From Sipunculus nudus (taxonomy: Eukaryota; Annelida; Sipuncula; Golfingiida; Sipunculidae), in the NCBI GenBank assembly GCA_026874595.1, contig CM049309.1:49700079-49764078 (forward strand): 64,000 bases of DNA, in the 5' to 3' direction. This document shows positions 39,772 to 51,808 of the stretch, one piece after another (within the stretch, counting starts at the first letter, position 1; each line of letters opens with the position of its first letter). The notes below the pieces were generated by a model, which was not told where the DNA came from, did not search any database, and saw only the letters and a program-made list of their open reading frames with translations. The position numbers and the translations under genes are program-made.

Positions 39772-40455
39772 GGCAGTTATCATATTATTGTACCAGGTGG
39801 TTGGATACATCACTGCTTTTATTATACGTTAGGTTAGAAATATAAATTCCAGTACCAACCCGATTAGTGTCAAGTGTCACTAAAATGGCGCTCCTGGTTT
39901 GGGTATCGTCAGGTCTGCCTTTCTTTCAAGAATATCAGCTATTTCTAACTACCATTAATATTTACATAACTATAGATTGTATAGAAGTTATATCTGTGAT
40001 ATACCGTGTAAATATAATTCCACTGCTGCATGTCGGTGTGGTTCTATTTTTACAAAGCCCGCCATTCTTTCACGTGGTCTTTATAGAAAGTTCATATTTA
40101 CGTGTATTTGATACTTGAACGAACATGACATCGAGAGTTTCTTCAAAGTTAGTTATATGCTTCATCTAAAGGTGTCGCCAGCTGTCTCATATGCTTCTTT
40201 AATGACATGTACTCGGAGCGGTACCAATATATGCATAACATTCACTGATGTCTATATTTTATAACATTTTTCATGCTTGATTCATAATACTTATACTTAG
40301 ATACTCATGGATGTCATGGATGCTGCTTTTATATATGTTTAATAATAAAACGACACTGATCATTCAAAATATGTCTTGTAATGTATGTTTCCTAATATTA
40401 ATGTGTGTGTGCATGTGGGAGTGAGAGAGAAAAGTTACTTGCAAACAAACAAAAA

Positions 40456-40457
40456 GT

Positions 40458-40495
<38 letters not shown>

Positions 40496-40520
40496 AAGAA
40501 AGAAAGAGAGAGGGGGAGCG
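40456..40520. repeat. (GA)n microsatellite
   Basis: About 17 GA units followed by a degenerate AAAG/GAGG purine tract. Confidence 0.9.
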
Positions 40521-42177
40521 AAGGAGGGAGACATATTAAGCAGTATTTAATTAAATCAACCAGACATGTGATATCAGGGTTCGGTTTTATCCGGACAAAA
40601 ACTTGTGTAATCCAGGACAATGGATATAACTGGGGTTAATCCGGTTTAATCCAGTTTTATCCGGATTATACAGGATTAAACTGGATCAAATTAAGAATCA
40701 CCTTGTAAAATTTAATAAGATTAACATAAATGCTAATCTGGATAAATAATTTCAGGAGGTTTATTAATATATTAACAATATATAAGCTTGATATCCAATT
40801 GTCATGTTCCTCCAGGTTCATCTTTCACTGTTGTCAGCAGCCACTATATGCTCATCACACACCAGAATGAGGAGCAATCCCTTTGTCTTCTGAGTTACTC
40901 TTCTGGCTAGTTGCCAATTTCTCAATAGGATGTATCAGAGAGAGAGACAGATAAAGAAACAGAGAGATGTTGCCCTTGAACGTCAGTGGTAGTACCTACA
41001 CGATAACATTATTTAAAATAATAACATTAACAAAATTCATTTATGCACTCGAATAACCACGTGGATCCTGATCAATGTCACTCTATTTCGCATCATCCTG
41101 GCTCCTTCTGGGATATAAAAAAAGATATAAAATCAATTAAACAGGGTCATATTTTGTTCTGCCGTCTCCGTAGATGTGTTGACACAGCTAAGTCCTTTAT
41201 CACGAGTAAAATAATTTTAAATCATTAAAAACAATTCCTGTCAGATTGTTCATAATTTTATTTGTCACTTAACATGTGTAAAATATGTAAAACCGGATAA
41301 AAACATAGGCGCATCAGATTAAAAACTCTGTATATGTTAACGTACATTATTGCTTGCCGTTGTGAATGGAAAATGTGCAATTGCTATTCTGGATTTGTGC
41401 AGTTTGAGAAATTAAAGTTTTGTTCTAGTCACGCACTGAAAAACCTCTATAGGCCCACAAGTAAATAATTTGATTTTATTGATCACCTACATCGAGGCTA
41501 TGCCCCATATAGTTGGTACAAGTTTGCAAACATATTTCTGTAATAATTATACATTAACTGTCATATCTTCATTCATAAATCAATGAAAATAGTTATAATG
41601 AATTGATTTTATCGATGAAATATGAGAGAACATTGACTTTGGAATATTTTTTTAATTAAACACTTCATATATATGCACAGTTATAGTCAAGCTCATTCAG
41701 CTATGAAGTACTTGACTCTACAAAAGTTAATGGTAACAGTGATTGCATATCCTTTAATCTTTATATCATGTAGACCTAACGAAGTCCACTCTATCAAGTA
41801 CTTATCAAATTCTAACCGGGCAATTTAAATGTGTGCACTTCTTAAGTTAAAACAGGCTCTGCTCTAGCATTAACGCCACGTTTGTTGCATTTGGGTCAAG
41901 CTCACTCAGTGCAGCGCAGTAGTGTATACCCAGTGCTGTCCTCTGGCGAAATGTTTCAGAACTGATCCACTGAAAATATACACGAACAACTGTACTGTCA
42001 CCTGTCTCACAAGGCCGCTGTGACAAGTTTAGTGCACATTCTATTTTGAATTCGTCAGACGGCGGTTGGTTGGTTAGTTGTTTCGTCTTTTTGATAACAA
42101 CTTTACCTCAGTTTCTAAACAAATTTTACTTAAATTTTGCGGAGGGTATGGGGAGCACCAAAGGAAAAATCCAATAA

Positions 42178-42216
42178 TTTTTTTTTTTTTTTTTTTTTTG
42201 GGGGGGGGGGGGGGGG
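42178..42216. repeat. T22-G17 homopolymer block
   Basis: A run of 22 T changes abruptly into 17 G. The G run could form a G-quadruplex; run lengths may be unreliable because of sequencing or assembly. Confidence 0.8.
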
Positions 42217-43386
42217 CTGGTAATCTAGATTACCATCACATATTTTTTATTCACATGGTTCTTTGCCATCGCGAGGCAGGAGACTCGTCACCGTCGTCTT
42301 TGACTGGCGTAAGGGGCAGGTGTAGGTGTAAATATCCGAAAGTTGTCATCCCTTGAAACATCCGTAGGTGTCGCCTGACTGGTACAACGTTTGTTCTGGC
42401 GGGCAGAGATGACCTGAGATGCAACCCTTGGATTTGTGAACTGTGTTAACATTTCTCTTGGCTTTGATTTACATAATTCCTTTGCTTACGTAAAATACAT
42501 CAAAGTTGGATCGGGATCCTGGTAATATTCAGGATTTGACTTTTTAGTCTTTATTTATTATGATTGTAAAGGTATAGGAAAACTATTTTCATTTAATTAC
42601 ACTTTACTTGACATATTATTACTTCATGGAATATTGGCGGAACATTTACACATAGCCTAACAAATTTTTAATCGGATTTTACTTAAAACCGATAAAACAT
42701 TAACCAAATATAAAAAGAGATAAAATATATTAAAACGTAATATTTATTATAACATTTTTCATGTTAAACGAAATATATGTTTATTCAAGTCATCATTGAA
42801 TGAGCGATTCACAACACATTTCGAGTATCTATAAACTGGGTGCTTTTTAATTTATTCTGTTCAAAATGAAATATTAAGTAATAATAAAACTATTTGTGTT
42901 TTCTTGAGTTGTGTCAAGCATTTGAACTGTTAGAGCATGATTTAATATGTTATGCATTAACCAATTGAAACATAAGAATTAAATGCTAAATGCTACACAA
43001 ACATGTTGACAGAAATAACATTAAACAATACACGTTTTACAAATTTACACGTGTTTAACACACTGCACCTTTTGTTGCATTTATTCTTATCCAGATTTCG
43101 TCGTTTAAAATGTTTCAAATTTTTACCACCAATTTTGTAATTTGATATTAGGACTCGAAACATGATTTTATTTATATGATAATATTTATGATGATCAAGA
43201 AAGAATATAACTCTTCTATTGCGACATAACCATCGATTTGCTTAATATTAAGATTATGGCCTATCTTTGATACAGACAAAACACAGCTAACTAACATGTA
43301 GGTCAACAATGAACGGATAATGAATCAAATGTAGGTGGACCGTTTATGACATGTTTTCAAACCGGTAATTGCTTTGTTTACAGATA

Positions 43387-43911
43387 ATGGCCACCACCTA
43401 TTGTAAAAACAAGATAGTCACTGGAATATTAACACAAACACGAGATAACATTGAATGGGCCATCGATTTTCCTTTATGCGACTTGAAGTGTCTGTTTACG
43501 TACACAGCAATATTTCGGATGCAGAATAACATGGTCAGGTGTTTGTATTGTGGCTACCAAAGAATGTTAAACGTGTATTCACTCATATGTTTACATAAAG
43601 ACAATCTTAAAACCTGTTGGTGTTTTCACCTGCCAGGCCGGCCGAGTGGCGTCGGAACTGCAGCGGAGGTAGGGGCGGCGGTGCTCTCAGTAATAGAACA
43701 ACTGATACAATGCTTACACATGTTCATTAGAAAGTTCTGGGACCTTATTGAGAAACTCGGACTGCTTGTTTTTCGTGGGTACGGTATTATTCCTTTTTCG
43801 TGGAAAAATCACGAGGGGGAGAAGGCTCTAATTTTCTGGCCCATGGCCTACTTCTGCCCGCAGTCGTCCAGCCTGTCAACCCCATTCATCCAGAATCATA
43901 ACAATGTATAA
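43387..43911 (+). CDS. Hypothetical open frame between genes A and B
   Basis: An ATG in an acceptable context (ATAATGGCC) opens a frame of 174 codons, unusually long for this AT-rich sequence. A good splice acceptor (TTTGTTTACAG) lies three bases before the ATG, so it could be the main exon of a spliced gene. The product is Cys- and Trp-rich, with a helical stretch in the middle (VLSVIEQLIQCLHMFIRKFW). It shows none of the TM pair, helical motif or PPxY tail of genes A-C. The codons contain no obvious bias. I recognise no family. It may be a lineage-specific gene, part of a noncoding RNA, or chance. Confidence 0.3.
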   Translation: MATTYCKNKIVTGILTQTRDNIEWAIDFPLCDLKCLFTYTAIFRMQNNMVRCLYCGYQRMLNVYSLICLHKDNLKTCWCFHLPGRPSGVGTAAEVGAAVLSVIEQLIQCLHMFIRKFWDLIEKLGLLVFRGYGIIPFSWKNHEGEKALIFWPMAYFCPQSSSLSTPFIQNHNNV

Positions 43912-44641
43912 AAGAGAGAAAACCATGTGCCTGGATGATTTCTATGTAAAACTTTTGTAGCGTGAGATAATACACATATTACTGCAAATGTTTATGTACC
44001 TTTAAATATTATTACATTGTTTGGTATTTAAGTGAATGGTTGTCTAAAGCCCTCATAGGAGGTGACAATATTCATGACAAAAACCACTCATATAGTTCCT
44101 AACTTGTCCGAACTTCTTTTATCATTCTGGTCGTGTGGACAAGGGTGGCCATCCTACTTAAGCTGTTACATTTTTTAAAATCTTTATGACATTGCAAAAA
44201 CTTAGGAGCTTTAAATGCATGTCTTTGTACTTACGACCTATAGCTATGAAAACATGACTCGCAGGTCTTTTTAAATAATCGGTGGGGACTAGTTGTTATG
44301 ACATCAGTCATAAAATAAATAGATCCTAAAATACTGAATCTGATGGTGTCAAATACCGCCTCTCTTCACCGGGGCACAAGTTTTCGTGGCAAAAGCTTTC
44401 GTTAGTTTAACCGCCGAGACTAGTATCCACGGGGCCACTTCGGGTTTTATTAAACTATAGCACATGTCTGTCTATATGTACTAGTATTCATGCAGAAAAA
44501 ACGCCCCCATTCGGGCAGATTCGTAGTTATAATAAAATAGACTGGTACTAAGCACTAGAAGGGACCCTTTATTCTCCATCGGCCGTACATCAGTTTGATC
44601 TGTGCTGGTTGTAAGTCAACTTCGGTCTTGCATACCGTTTT

Positions 44642-47600
44642 TAGCTCAGCTGACTGAAAGTCATCTGAGCTATAGCGATCACTCTTTGTCCGTCGTCCGT
44701 CCGGCCGGCCGTCCGTCCGTCCGTCCGTCCGGAGATTTACAAATCTCCAGGCACAAATATTAACCGCTAAACCTGTAATCTTCTTATTTGGCATTCTGTG
44801 AGGTCCATAAAAAATCTCCAGAAGTACCCCCAGAATGATAAAAAAAATTTAATACAAAAGCTCCAGTGTCTGAACAACTAATGCATGATAATCATAATTC
44901 TTTACATACATATTGATCATGGAGTGTTTCATCAGTTCCTGCAGACTGGTGGCGCCACCTGGATTTTTTAAAAATTTATACAATTTTTTTTTCTCTATTT
45001 TGGAGACCTTCTAAGATAAGGTTGTCTGTTAACAGGGCACAAATCGTAACCGCTGGACCTGGAATCTTCTAACTTGGTATCCTGGGAGGTCCATTAAAAG
45101 ATCTTCTTGGAAACCTAAAATTAAGTCTCTGTTACCCATATTCTTTGAGCTATGGGGCTCCGAAGTACCCCCCAGAATAATGGAAAAATTGATACAAAAG
45201 CTTAAGTATCTGAACAACTAATGCATTGATCACCATGATTTTTTGCATTGATATTGATCATGGAGTGTTTCGTCAGGTTCTGCAGACTGGTGGCGCCACC
45301 TGTATTTTGTCGATTTTTACGAATTTTGTTCTCTATTTTTGAGACCTCTTAAGGTGCGGTCATCTGTTAACAGGGCACAAATCGTAACGACTGGACATAG
45401 AATCTTCACTCTTGACATACAGGGAGGCCCATGAAAATTCCCCTTGGAAACTTGAAATTAGGTCTCTGTTACCCATATTATCCCAGCTATGGGGCTCAAA
45501 ATGTACCCCCCCCCCCCGCCGGAATAATGGAAAATTTGATACAAAAGCTCAAGTATCTGAACAACTATTGCATTGATCACCATGATTCTGTGCATGGATA
45601 TTGGTCATGGAATGTGTCATCAGTCTCTGCAGTCTGATGGAGCCACCTTTATTTTTCACTTTTTTCCCCTTTTTTTTTAGATCACTTAAGATGCGGTCAT
45701 CTGTTAACAGGGCCCAATTCGTAACGCCTGGACCTAGAATCTTCTCTCTTCACATGCAGGGAGGTCGATGGAAATTCCCCTGGAAACTTGAAATTAGGTC
45801 TCTGTTACCCTTAACTCTGAGCTATAGGGCTCTGAAGTACCCCCCCCCCCCCCCAAAAAAAAATGTAAAATTTGATACAAAAGCTCAAATAACTGAACAA
45901 CTATTGCATTGATCAGCATGATTCTTTGCATGGATATTGATCATGGAATGTTTCATCAGTTTCTGCAGTCTAGTGGCGCCACCTGTGTTTTTCGATTTTT
46001 ACGATTTTTTTCTCTATTTTTGAGACCTCTTAAGATGCGGTCATCTGTTAACAGGGCACAAATCGTAACGACTGGACCTAGAGTCTTCTCTCTTGACATG
46101 CAGGGAGGCCCATAAAAGGTCTCCGTGGAAACCTGATATTAGGTCTCTGTTACCTATATCCTTTAAGCTATGGGGCTCCGAATTATCCCTCAGAATAAAG
46201 GAAAATTTGATACAAAGCTCTAGTATCAGAACAACTAATGCATTGATAACCATGATTTTTTGCAAGGATATTGATCATGGAGAGCATTGTCAGTTTCTGC
46301 AGACTGCGGGTTCAACCGGGATTTTAAAAAAAATCACACTTTTTTCTCTATTTTTGAGACCTTAAACGATCATGTGGTCTTTTGTTAACAGGGCACAAAT
46401 CCTAATCTCTCGATATAGAATCTTCTAACCTGACATCCAGGGAGATCCATAAAAAGACTCATGAGAAACCTGAAATTAGGTCTATGTTACCAATATCCTC
46501 CAAGCTATGGGGCTCAGAAGTACCCCAAGAATGATTGAAAATTTAATACAAAGACAGTTTCTGCAGACTGGTGGCGCCACCTTGATTTTTTTTTCGATTT
46601 TATACGAATTTTGTTCTCTATTTTTGAGACCTCTTAAGATGCGGTCATCTGTTAAAAGGGCACAAATCGTAACGACTGAACCTAGAATCTTCACTCTTGA
46701 CATACAGGGAGGAACATGAAAATTCCCCTTGGAAACTTGAAATTAGTCTCTGTTACCCATGTACCCCCCGGAATAATCAAAAGTTTGATACAAAAGCTCA
46801 AGTATCTGAATAACAGCATTGATCACCATGATTATTTGCATAAATATTGACCATGGGATGTTCTATTACTCTCTGCAGACTGGTGGCGCCACCTGTATTT
46901 TTTTCCAGCTCTGGACCTGGAATCTTCTCACTAAAAATCTAGGAAGGTCCATGAATAATTTTCTTGGAAATTAGAAATTAGGTCTCTGTTACCAATATTC
47001 TTTGAGCTATGGGGCTGTGAAATAACCCCCCCCCCCCCAGAATAATCAAAATTTTGATACATATGCTCACGTATCTGAAAAACATGGGATGTTCCATCAC
47101 TCTGCAGACTGGTGGCACCAACTGTATTTTTTCCATTTTTCACGAATTGTTTTTTGTTTTTTTTTTTAGACCTGCAATGAAACTGTCAACTGTTAACATG
47201 GCACAATTCCTAACCGCTGGACCTGGAATCTTCTAACTTGACATCAAAGGAGGTTCATGAATATATCTCTGTGGAAACCTGAAATTAGGTCTCTGTTACC
47301 CTGTTCTCCGAGCTATGGTGCTCAGATGTACCCCTCAGAATAATTAAAAATTGATACAAAAGGTGAATAACTAATGCATTGATCAGCATGATTCTTTGCA
47401 TGCATATTAATCATGGACTCTTTCTTCAGTTTCAGAAATGGTGGCACTACCTGTATTTTTTACGAATTTTCTTCTCTATTTTTGAGACCTTCAAAGATGT
47501 TGTCGTCTGTTAACTAGACAAATCATAACGGTTGGACTGAGAAATTTTTGAGACTGGCAAAATTTGTTTCTTAATTAGCTGTGGTGTCATCTAGTTGTGT

Positions 47601-48180
47601 ATTTTTACATGTATTTATGAGTATGAAATATTACACTTCTGCATAAGCTGGTATTCCAAAGTCTTTCCACACTTTGCCAACTGCGATGCCAGCAGATTTG
47701 AGGGCCGACGGATCAGGAGACATTCCATGCCTCAGCCCATGTACCTGTGATTTGACGGACTTCCTGTATTCTAGTTTTTATGCAATATTTTTCTCTATTT
47801 TTCAGACCGACAAAATTAGTTTCTTAGCTGTGATGTCATCTAGTTAAGCACTCAGTAGGTCAGATGGGGCACAAATTGTATCCACTTGGCCTAGAATCAT
47901 CATACATGACTTTCAGGGAGGTCCATACAAAACTCTTTGGAAACCTTAATTAATTTCACTTTGACCAATATTATGCAAGCTGTGTGAAAAAACATGATTT
48001 TTACACTCTATTTGTCAGTTTGGCACAAATGGTACGTTTTGATGTGGATTAAGGTCACTGTATCCTATACCTGAGGTCTATTGGTAAACTGTATGATTTT
48101 GAGCTTTCTGGGTGTCATTTCACCCATTGTTCAAGGCTCCTTGATTCAGCTGAGCGTCATTGCCCATGGGCCACTTGTTT
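44642..48180 (+). mobile_element. 3.5-kb pearl/Helentron-like element with internal satellite
   Basis: Starts with a hairpin (AGCTCAGCTGACT / AGTCATCTGAGCT, 44643-44671), followed by a GTCC/CCGT microsatellite (44689-44732), then a tandem array, a non-repeated part, and an end with GATTCAGCTGAGCGTCATTG and GGGCCACTTG near 48143-48175. Terminal hairpin, tetranucleotide microsatellite and internal tandem repeats are the known layout of non-autonomous pearl/Helentron-type elements of bivalves. No Rep/helicase frame is present. The assignment is inference. Confidence 0.55.
44920..47530 (+). repeat. ~340-bp satellite array, about nine units
   Basis: A landmark CTGCAGACTGGTGGCGCCAC recurs near 44940, 45283, 45627, 45966, 46303, 46562, 46876, 47103 and 47436. 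Full units are 338-343 bases; three are shortened. Each unit also carries a CTCTATTTTTGAGACC block, TCTGTTAACAGGGCACAAAT and a GGTCTCTGTTACCCATAT block. C runs of variable length occur at one site (45500, 45841, 47027). Confidence 0.9.
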
Positions 48181-48569
48181 GTTTACTCGAGGGATATTTG
48201 AGCATATTTGGGATAAAAAAAATAGTATTCGTTACCAATTATCATGGTATGAAGATACATGTGTGTAAGTTTACTTAAGATATGATATAAGTTCGTGATA
48301 CAAAATGTGCTAACTTTTCTCTCAAATTTGTGAAAATTTGTTCAACAGCCAGCTGAACTTGACAGAGTACTGTACAATATGGCGTGCATCTGTTTAAAAT
48401 TGATCTCACCTCCTTTCTTGTTCTGCCATACCAACGTGTCCAGAACATTAATAACACCGCTAACTTTCACGACTGCCGCTTATCTACAAGTTTTATTGTG
48501 GATAATTCTGACGCAGGAACCTTATGTTTTGTCATGTCATATGTGATAAAACTGCATTGTTTGCACCCC

Positions 48570-48571
<2 letters not shown>

Positions 48572-48630
<59 letters not shown>
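48572..48630. repeat. (TA)n microsatellite
   Basis: About 28 TA units after CCCCC. Confidence 0.95.
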
Positions 48631-48632
<2 letters not shown>

Positions 48633-49550
48633 CAAGCCTCTGCTCCTGATGCAATTTTTTTAGCGGTGTATATGGTTCATTTCCCCGTGTTACAGTAAGG
48701 ACACTGTAAAACCAATAATTTATTGCATTACCGTTACTAAAATAGTTCGTAAGATATGGTTTCAGTTCACTCTAGGTAATTAGGCCTATGCGTAATTTCT
48801 TCATTCCAGCTTACTTTTTGGAACTTTTCAATGGACAGGCTACTGAGAAACAGACTATATACGTTCATTAAAGGATAAAACTGAATTGACGATCTGTGTT
48901 GTGACGGTCCATCTAAAAGTAGTCTTGTCCCGACCTCTAGACAGTGTCCACTTCGAGACCTACATCGCGTCAAACGTTTGATACACAGATTAAGTACTTT
49001 ACCTGGCGATTACACAAAGTCCAGTTGCACCAAATCACCTCAGTGCGTTATCAATAGTACGTACTCGTCCGGTTACGTATAGTCAAACCAGTACACAACT
49101 CGTCAGGGAAAGGGTGAAGATACAGTTCATGCTATAGACGCAAGGCCTTGGGCACGGTAAGCAGAAGCTTATTATTTTATTTTATTTTCATTCATTAGGT
49201 TTTTCTCACAGTGAGCAAAATAGCATACAAATTTGGAAGTAGAAGGCGTTACAATTGGAATGCATGATTTCTAGATAATAAGTGGAACTTTTCGATGACC
49301 TTACACGGGGGATCGGGCAATCGGGCCTGACGAATCAGGATCAGTAAGCCTCTTTTACGTAACCTGCGTAACTTAGAGTGAGAGAATTAAAAGCTAAGGG
49401 TGCGTTTAAGCATAATAGTACGCTTGAACTGCTATTAATTTATGAACAAATCAGTACTTTTTAGTTCCAAGTCGGATGTAATGTAAAGACACTGCCCAAG
49501 GCTAGCTATTGAATCATTAAGCCATCTTATATTAAGGTTCTATCTTTAAT

Positions 49551-49583
49551 GTCTCTAATCTCTCTTTCTCTCTCTTTCTCTCT

Positions 49584-49632
<49 letters not shown>
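49551..49632. repeat. (CT)n microsatellite upstream of gene B
   Basis: Degenerate then perfect CT units, 340 bases before the gene B start codon, ending in CTCGTTTCAG, which could act as a pyrimidine-rich splice acceptor for a leader exon. Confidence 0.9.
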
Positions 49633-49635
<3 letters not shown>

Positions 49636-49971
49636 TCAGTGTAATTTAACTTAACCAAATATTTCTTTACTTCGAGGGAATACTAGTATACATGAAGTGA
49701 TATCATTTTTTTAATAATAAGTTCATAAACGGGAAAATGATTTAAATCCTTATTTTTTGTGTTTTCAAGTTGGACTTGAAAAGGAACCGTACCAGAAGAA
49801 CCCCATTGACTGCAGTAGCATTCAGCAAACTGAAAAATAAGTCAACGAAAGAGTTGGAGAGAGGTGTTAAGTGTAACATATTAACCGTACATTACGAGCG
49901 TCTGTCACGTGACGCCTTTTCTTCCTATGTGCCTCTTGTTAACGGTCAAGTTGACAAGTCTCCTCTGTCAG

Positions 49972-51314
49972 ATGGAGGCCCAGGAGAGAAGTCCCAGCGA
50001 AGCCACAGAGCGACAAACAAATCAGGCTCGCTCATTCCAGTGTTCGTTTTTCTCCGGAGGTATATTCTGTTTGACTGTAGCTGGATTGTTTGTCATAGCT
50101 ATATTAGTTGACATTCGATTTTTGTACATTTTCACTGGCCTTGTTATTGCATTGGTTATAACGATTGTGGTTTGTGTATTGGTAAAACGCTGTAAACATG
50201 ACATCACCAGGACATCGCAGTCTGTTGAGCCGGTTGTCATTTATACGCCTAACCTGCAGGTGGCAGCACAGGTGCAGGATCTGGAGAAACTGGTTAAGAC
50301 CTTGACTCAGGACCTCCAGCGTCTGGTGCAGGGACTGGCATCTGACAACATGGTGGCTCGCCGCATCCAGACTGTTATCGTGGAATTACTGGATATATCC
50401 AGGACCATCCGGGAGTGGATAATGGGTCACATCCAGTTTTCTCCTTCAGATTTCCAAGCCATGAGCGACTTTGTCGCCACCTGGCGGGCTACTCACCAAC
50501 AGCTACGGTCAGTGATGACGTTCTGGCATAAAGTGTTCAAAAAGTCAATCATAAAATATCAAAATCGCTGTTAAACCTAGACTGCTGCAATGTCTTTCCT
50601 TTTAAGTGTTTTTTTATATATATTTATATATTTTATACAAAACTTTTCTGCTTAACCTAAGCATGTTTATAAGATTTTGTTTTTAAACCTCATTACAAAC
50701 ATATTAGGACCATTGCATGCATGGTACTACAACTGTTGCGCTGCTAATACAGCTTTAAGCTACCACTTTAATTCCCTTCTGAATAAGGTATTAAAGGTTA
50801 TAATTATACCCATATAAAGAATATAACACAGAAGAAAGTTATAATTATTATATATTAAAATTCTCAACTGTCAAACAACACAAAATTGTCATAATTGAAA
50901 AAAGCCTTGTGTTTTCATTGCATATTATCTTTCTTAACAAATATAATTTTTTTCGTTAAGTTCTAAAATTACATGAACAAGAAAATCATCTCTGTTTCAT
51001 CATATTTTATGCCAACGCCACTGAAATATGCATTGTGCCCAGTGCATTGTGGGGGAACATATATATACATGTAAGGGATAGTAAACTTCATCTTTCAGCA
51101 TCTTTTTTGCGTTTTCAGTTCTGAGATTTCTGAAAATACCGAAAATACAGGCGCAAATACACCAGAAGACGCTGCAGCAGTAATTGTACTCCGTCCACCG
51201 AAATACACCGAAGATGACCGAGAAGGACCTCCGAAATACGAACAAGCGACCAACGAGCTGCCACCGGCATATACCGTGGAGGAGACGCCAGATAAAGTCC
51301 TGAAAGCGGTTTAA
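49972..51314 (+). CDS. Gene B: two-TM protein with PPxY tail, paralogue 2
   Basis: Coding exons 49972-50507 and 51119-51314 give 243 residues. The 611-bp intron has a GTCAGT donor and a TTTTGCGTTTTCAG acceptor, phase 2, splitting an Arg codon as in A and C. I start at the ATG at 49972 (G at +4) because the hydrophilic N-terminus then resembles A and C; the frame is open upstream to an ATG at 49927 in a poor context. Seen: TM1 about 28-46, a VDIR turn, TM2 about 50-71, KRCK, a helical region with amphipathic repeats (about 95-175) and a conserved SPSDFQAM...W stretch. The tail holds PPKY, PPKY and PPAY. It is closest to gene A: the first two PPxY motifs are 11 residues apart in both, and ELPPxY follows in both. 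Role unknown; a WW-domain-recruiting membrane protein is inferred. Confidence 0.85.
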
Positions 51315-51642
51315 AGGGAAGGAATGCCTGCAATGCATAATGTCCAAAATCTGTACTTCACATTAGGCCATGGAAAACAAATCATTCAAGGCTATTTTCA
51401 CATACGCATTTAATATAGGACATGGTAACCTGACGTTTTTGGTTTCAAACGGTTCGATGACGTCACCGTTGAATATGGATATCCTAAAGACCGGGTTAAG
51501 CAGTTTATATATACATGTATATTTAAAAGGTATAACTGCATGTTGCTTTTCTCAATATGCAGAAGAGTTGGTGTTTTAAGAGTCGTTCGCACAAATATAC
51601 GAAGTCGCACCATAATTGAGCAGGGGACCAATCCAAAGGAAC

Positions 51643-51648
51643 AATAAA
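51643..51648 (+). terminator. Candidate polyadenylation signal, gene B
   Basis: AATAAA lies 329 bases after the stop codon of gene B and is the first canonical hexamer downstream of the stop. Confidence 0.4.
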
Positions 51649-51680
51649 CAAAGAAATCATGACTTCTTCATAATTATCAT

Positions 51681-51808
51681 GAATGCTCCCATAATATAGA
51701 CATTCACACACATGAATACTCCAATAAAACAGACATTCACGTACATGAATAGTCCAATAAAACAGACATTCACACACATGAATACTTCAATTATACAGAC
51801 ATTCACAC
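51681..51808. repeat. 33-bp minisatellite downstream of gene B
   Basis: Four units of the type GAATACTCCAATAAAACAG plus ACATTCACACACAT, the last one shortened, starting 33 bases after the candidate poly(A) signal of gene B. Confidence 0.9.

Larger units (their letters stand above)
38360..43386. other. Gene-free stretch between gene A and the 43.4-kb open frame
   Basis: Low-complexity and AT-rich. Contains (TAGA)-like units (39090-39150), TA and ATT tracts, a GA tract, a cluster of ATCCGG/ATCCAG motifs at about 40590-40690 and a T22-G17 block. No gene supported. Confidence 0.5.

Noticed and set aside
45431-47236. Several similar 60-100-codon open frames
   Set aside because: They recur with the satellite period and are interrupted differently in each unit; repeat, not gene.
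44642-47530. CRISPR-like reading of the regular array
   Set aside because: Units of about 340 bases are similar along their whole length, without unique spacers, in an animal genome.
49927-49971. Upstream in-frame ATG of gene B
   Set aside because: It has a poor start context and would add a Leu-rich leader not seen in A or C. It is not excluded, but the ATG at 49972 fits the family better.
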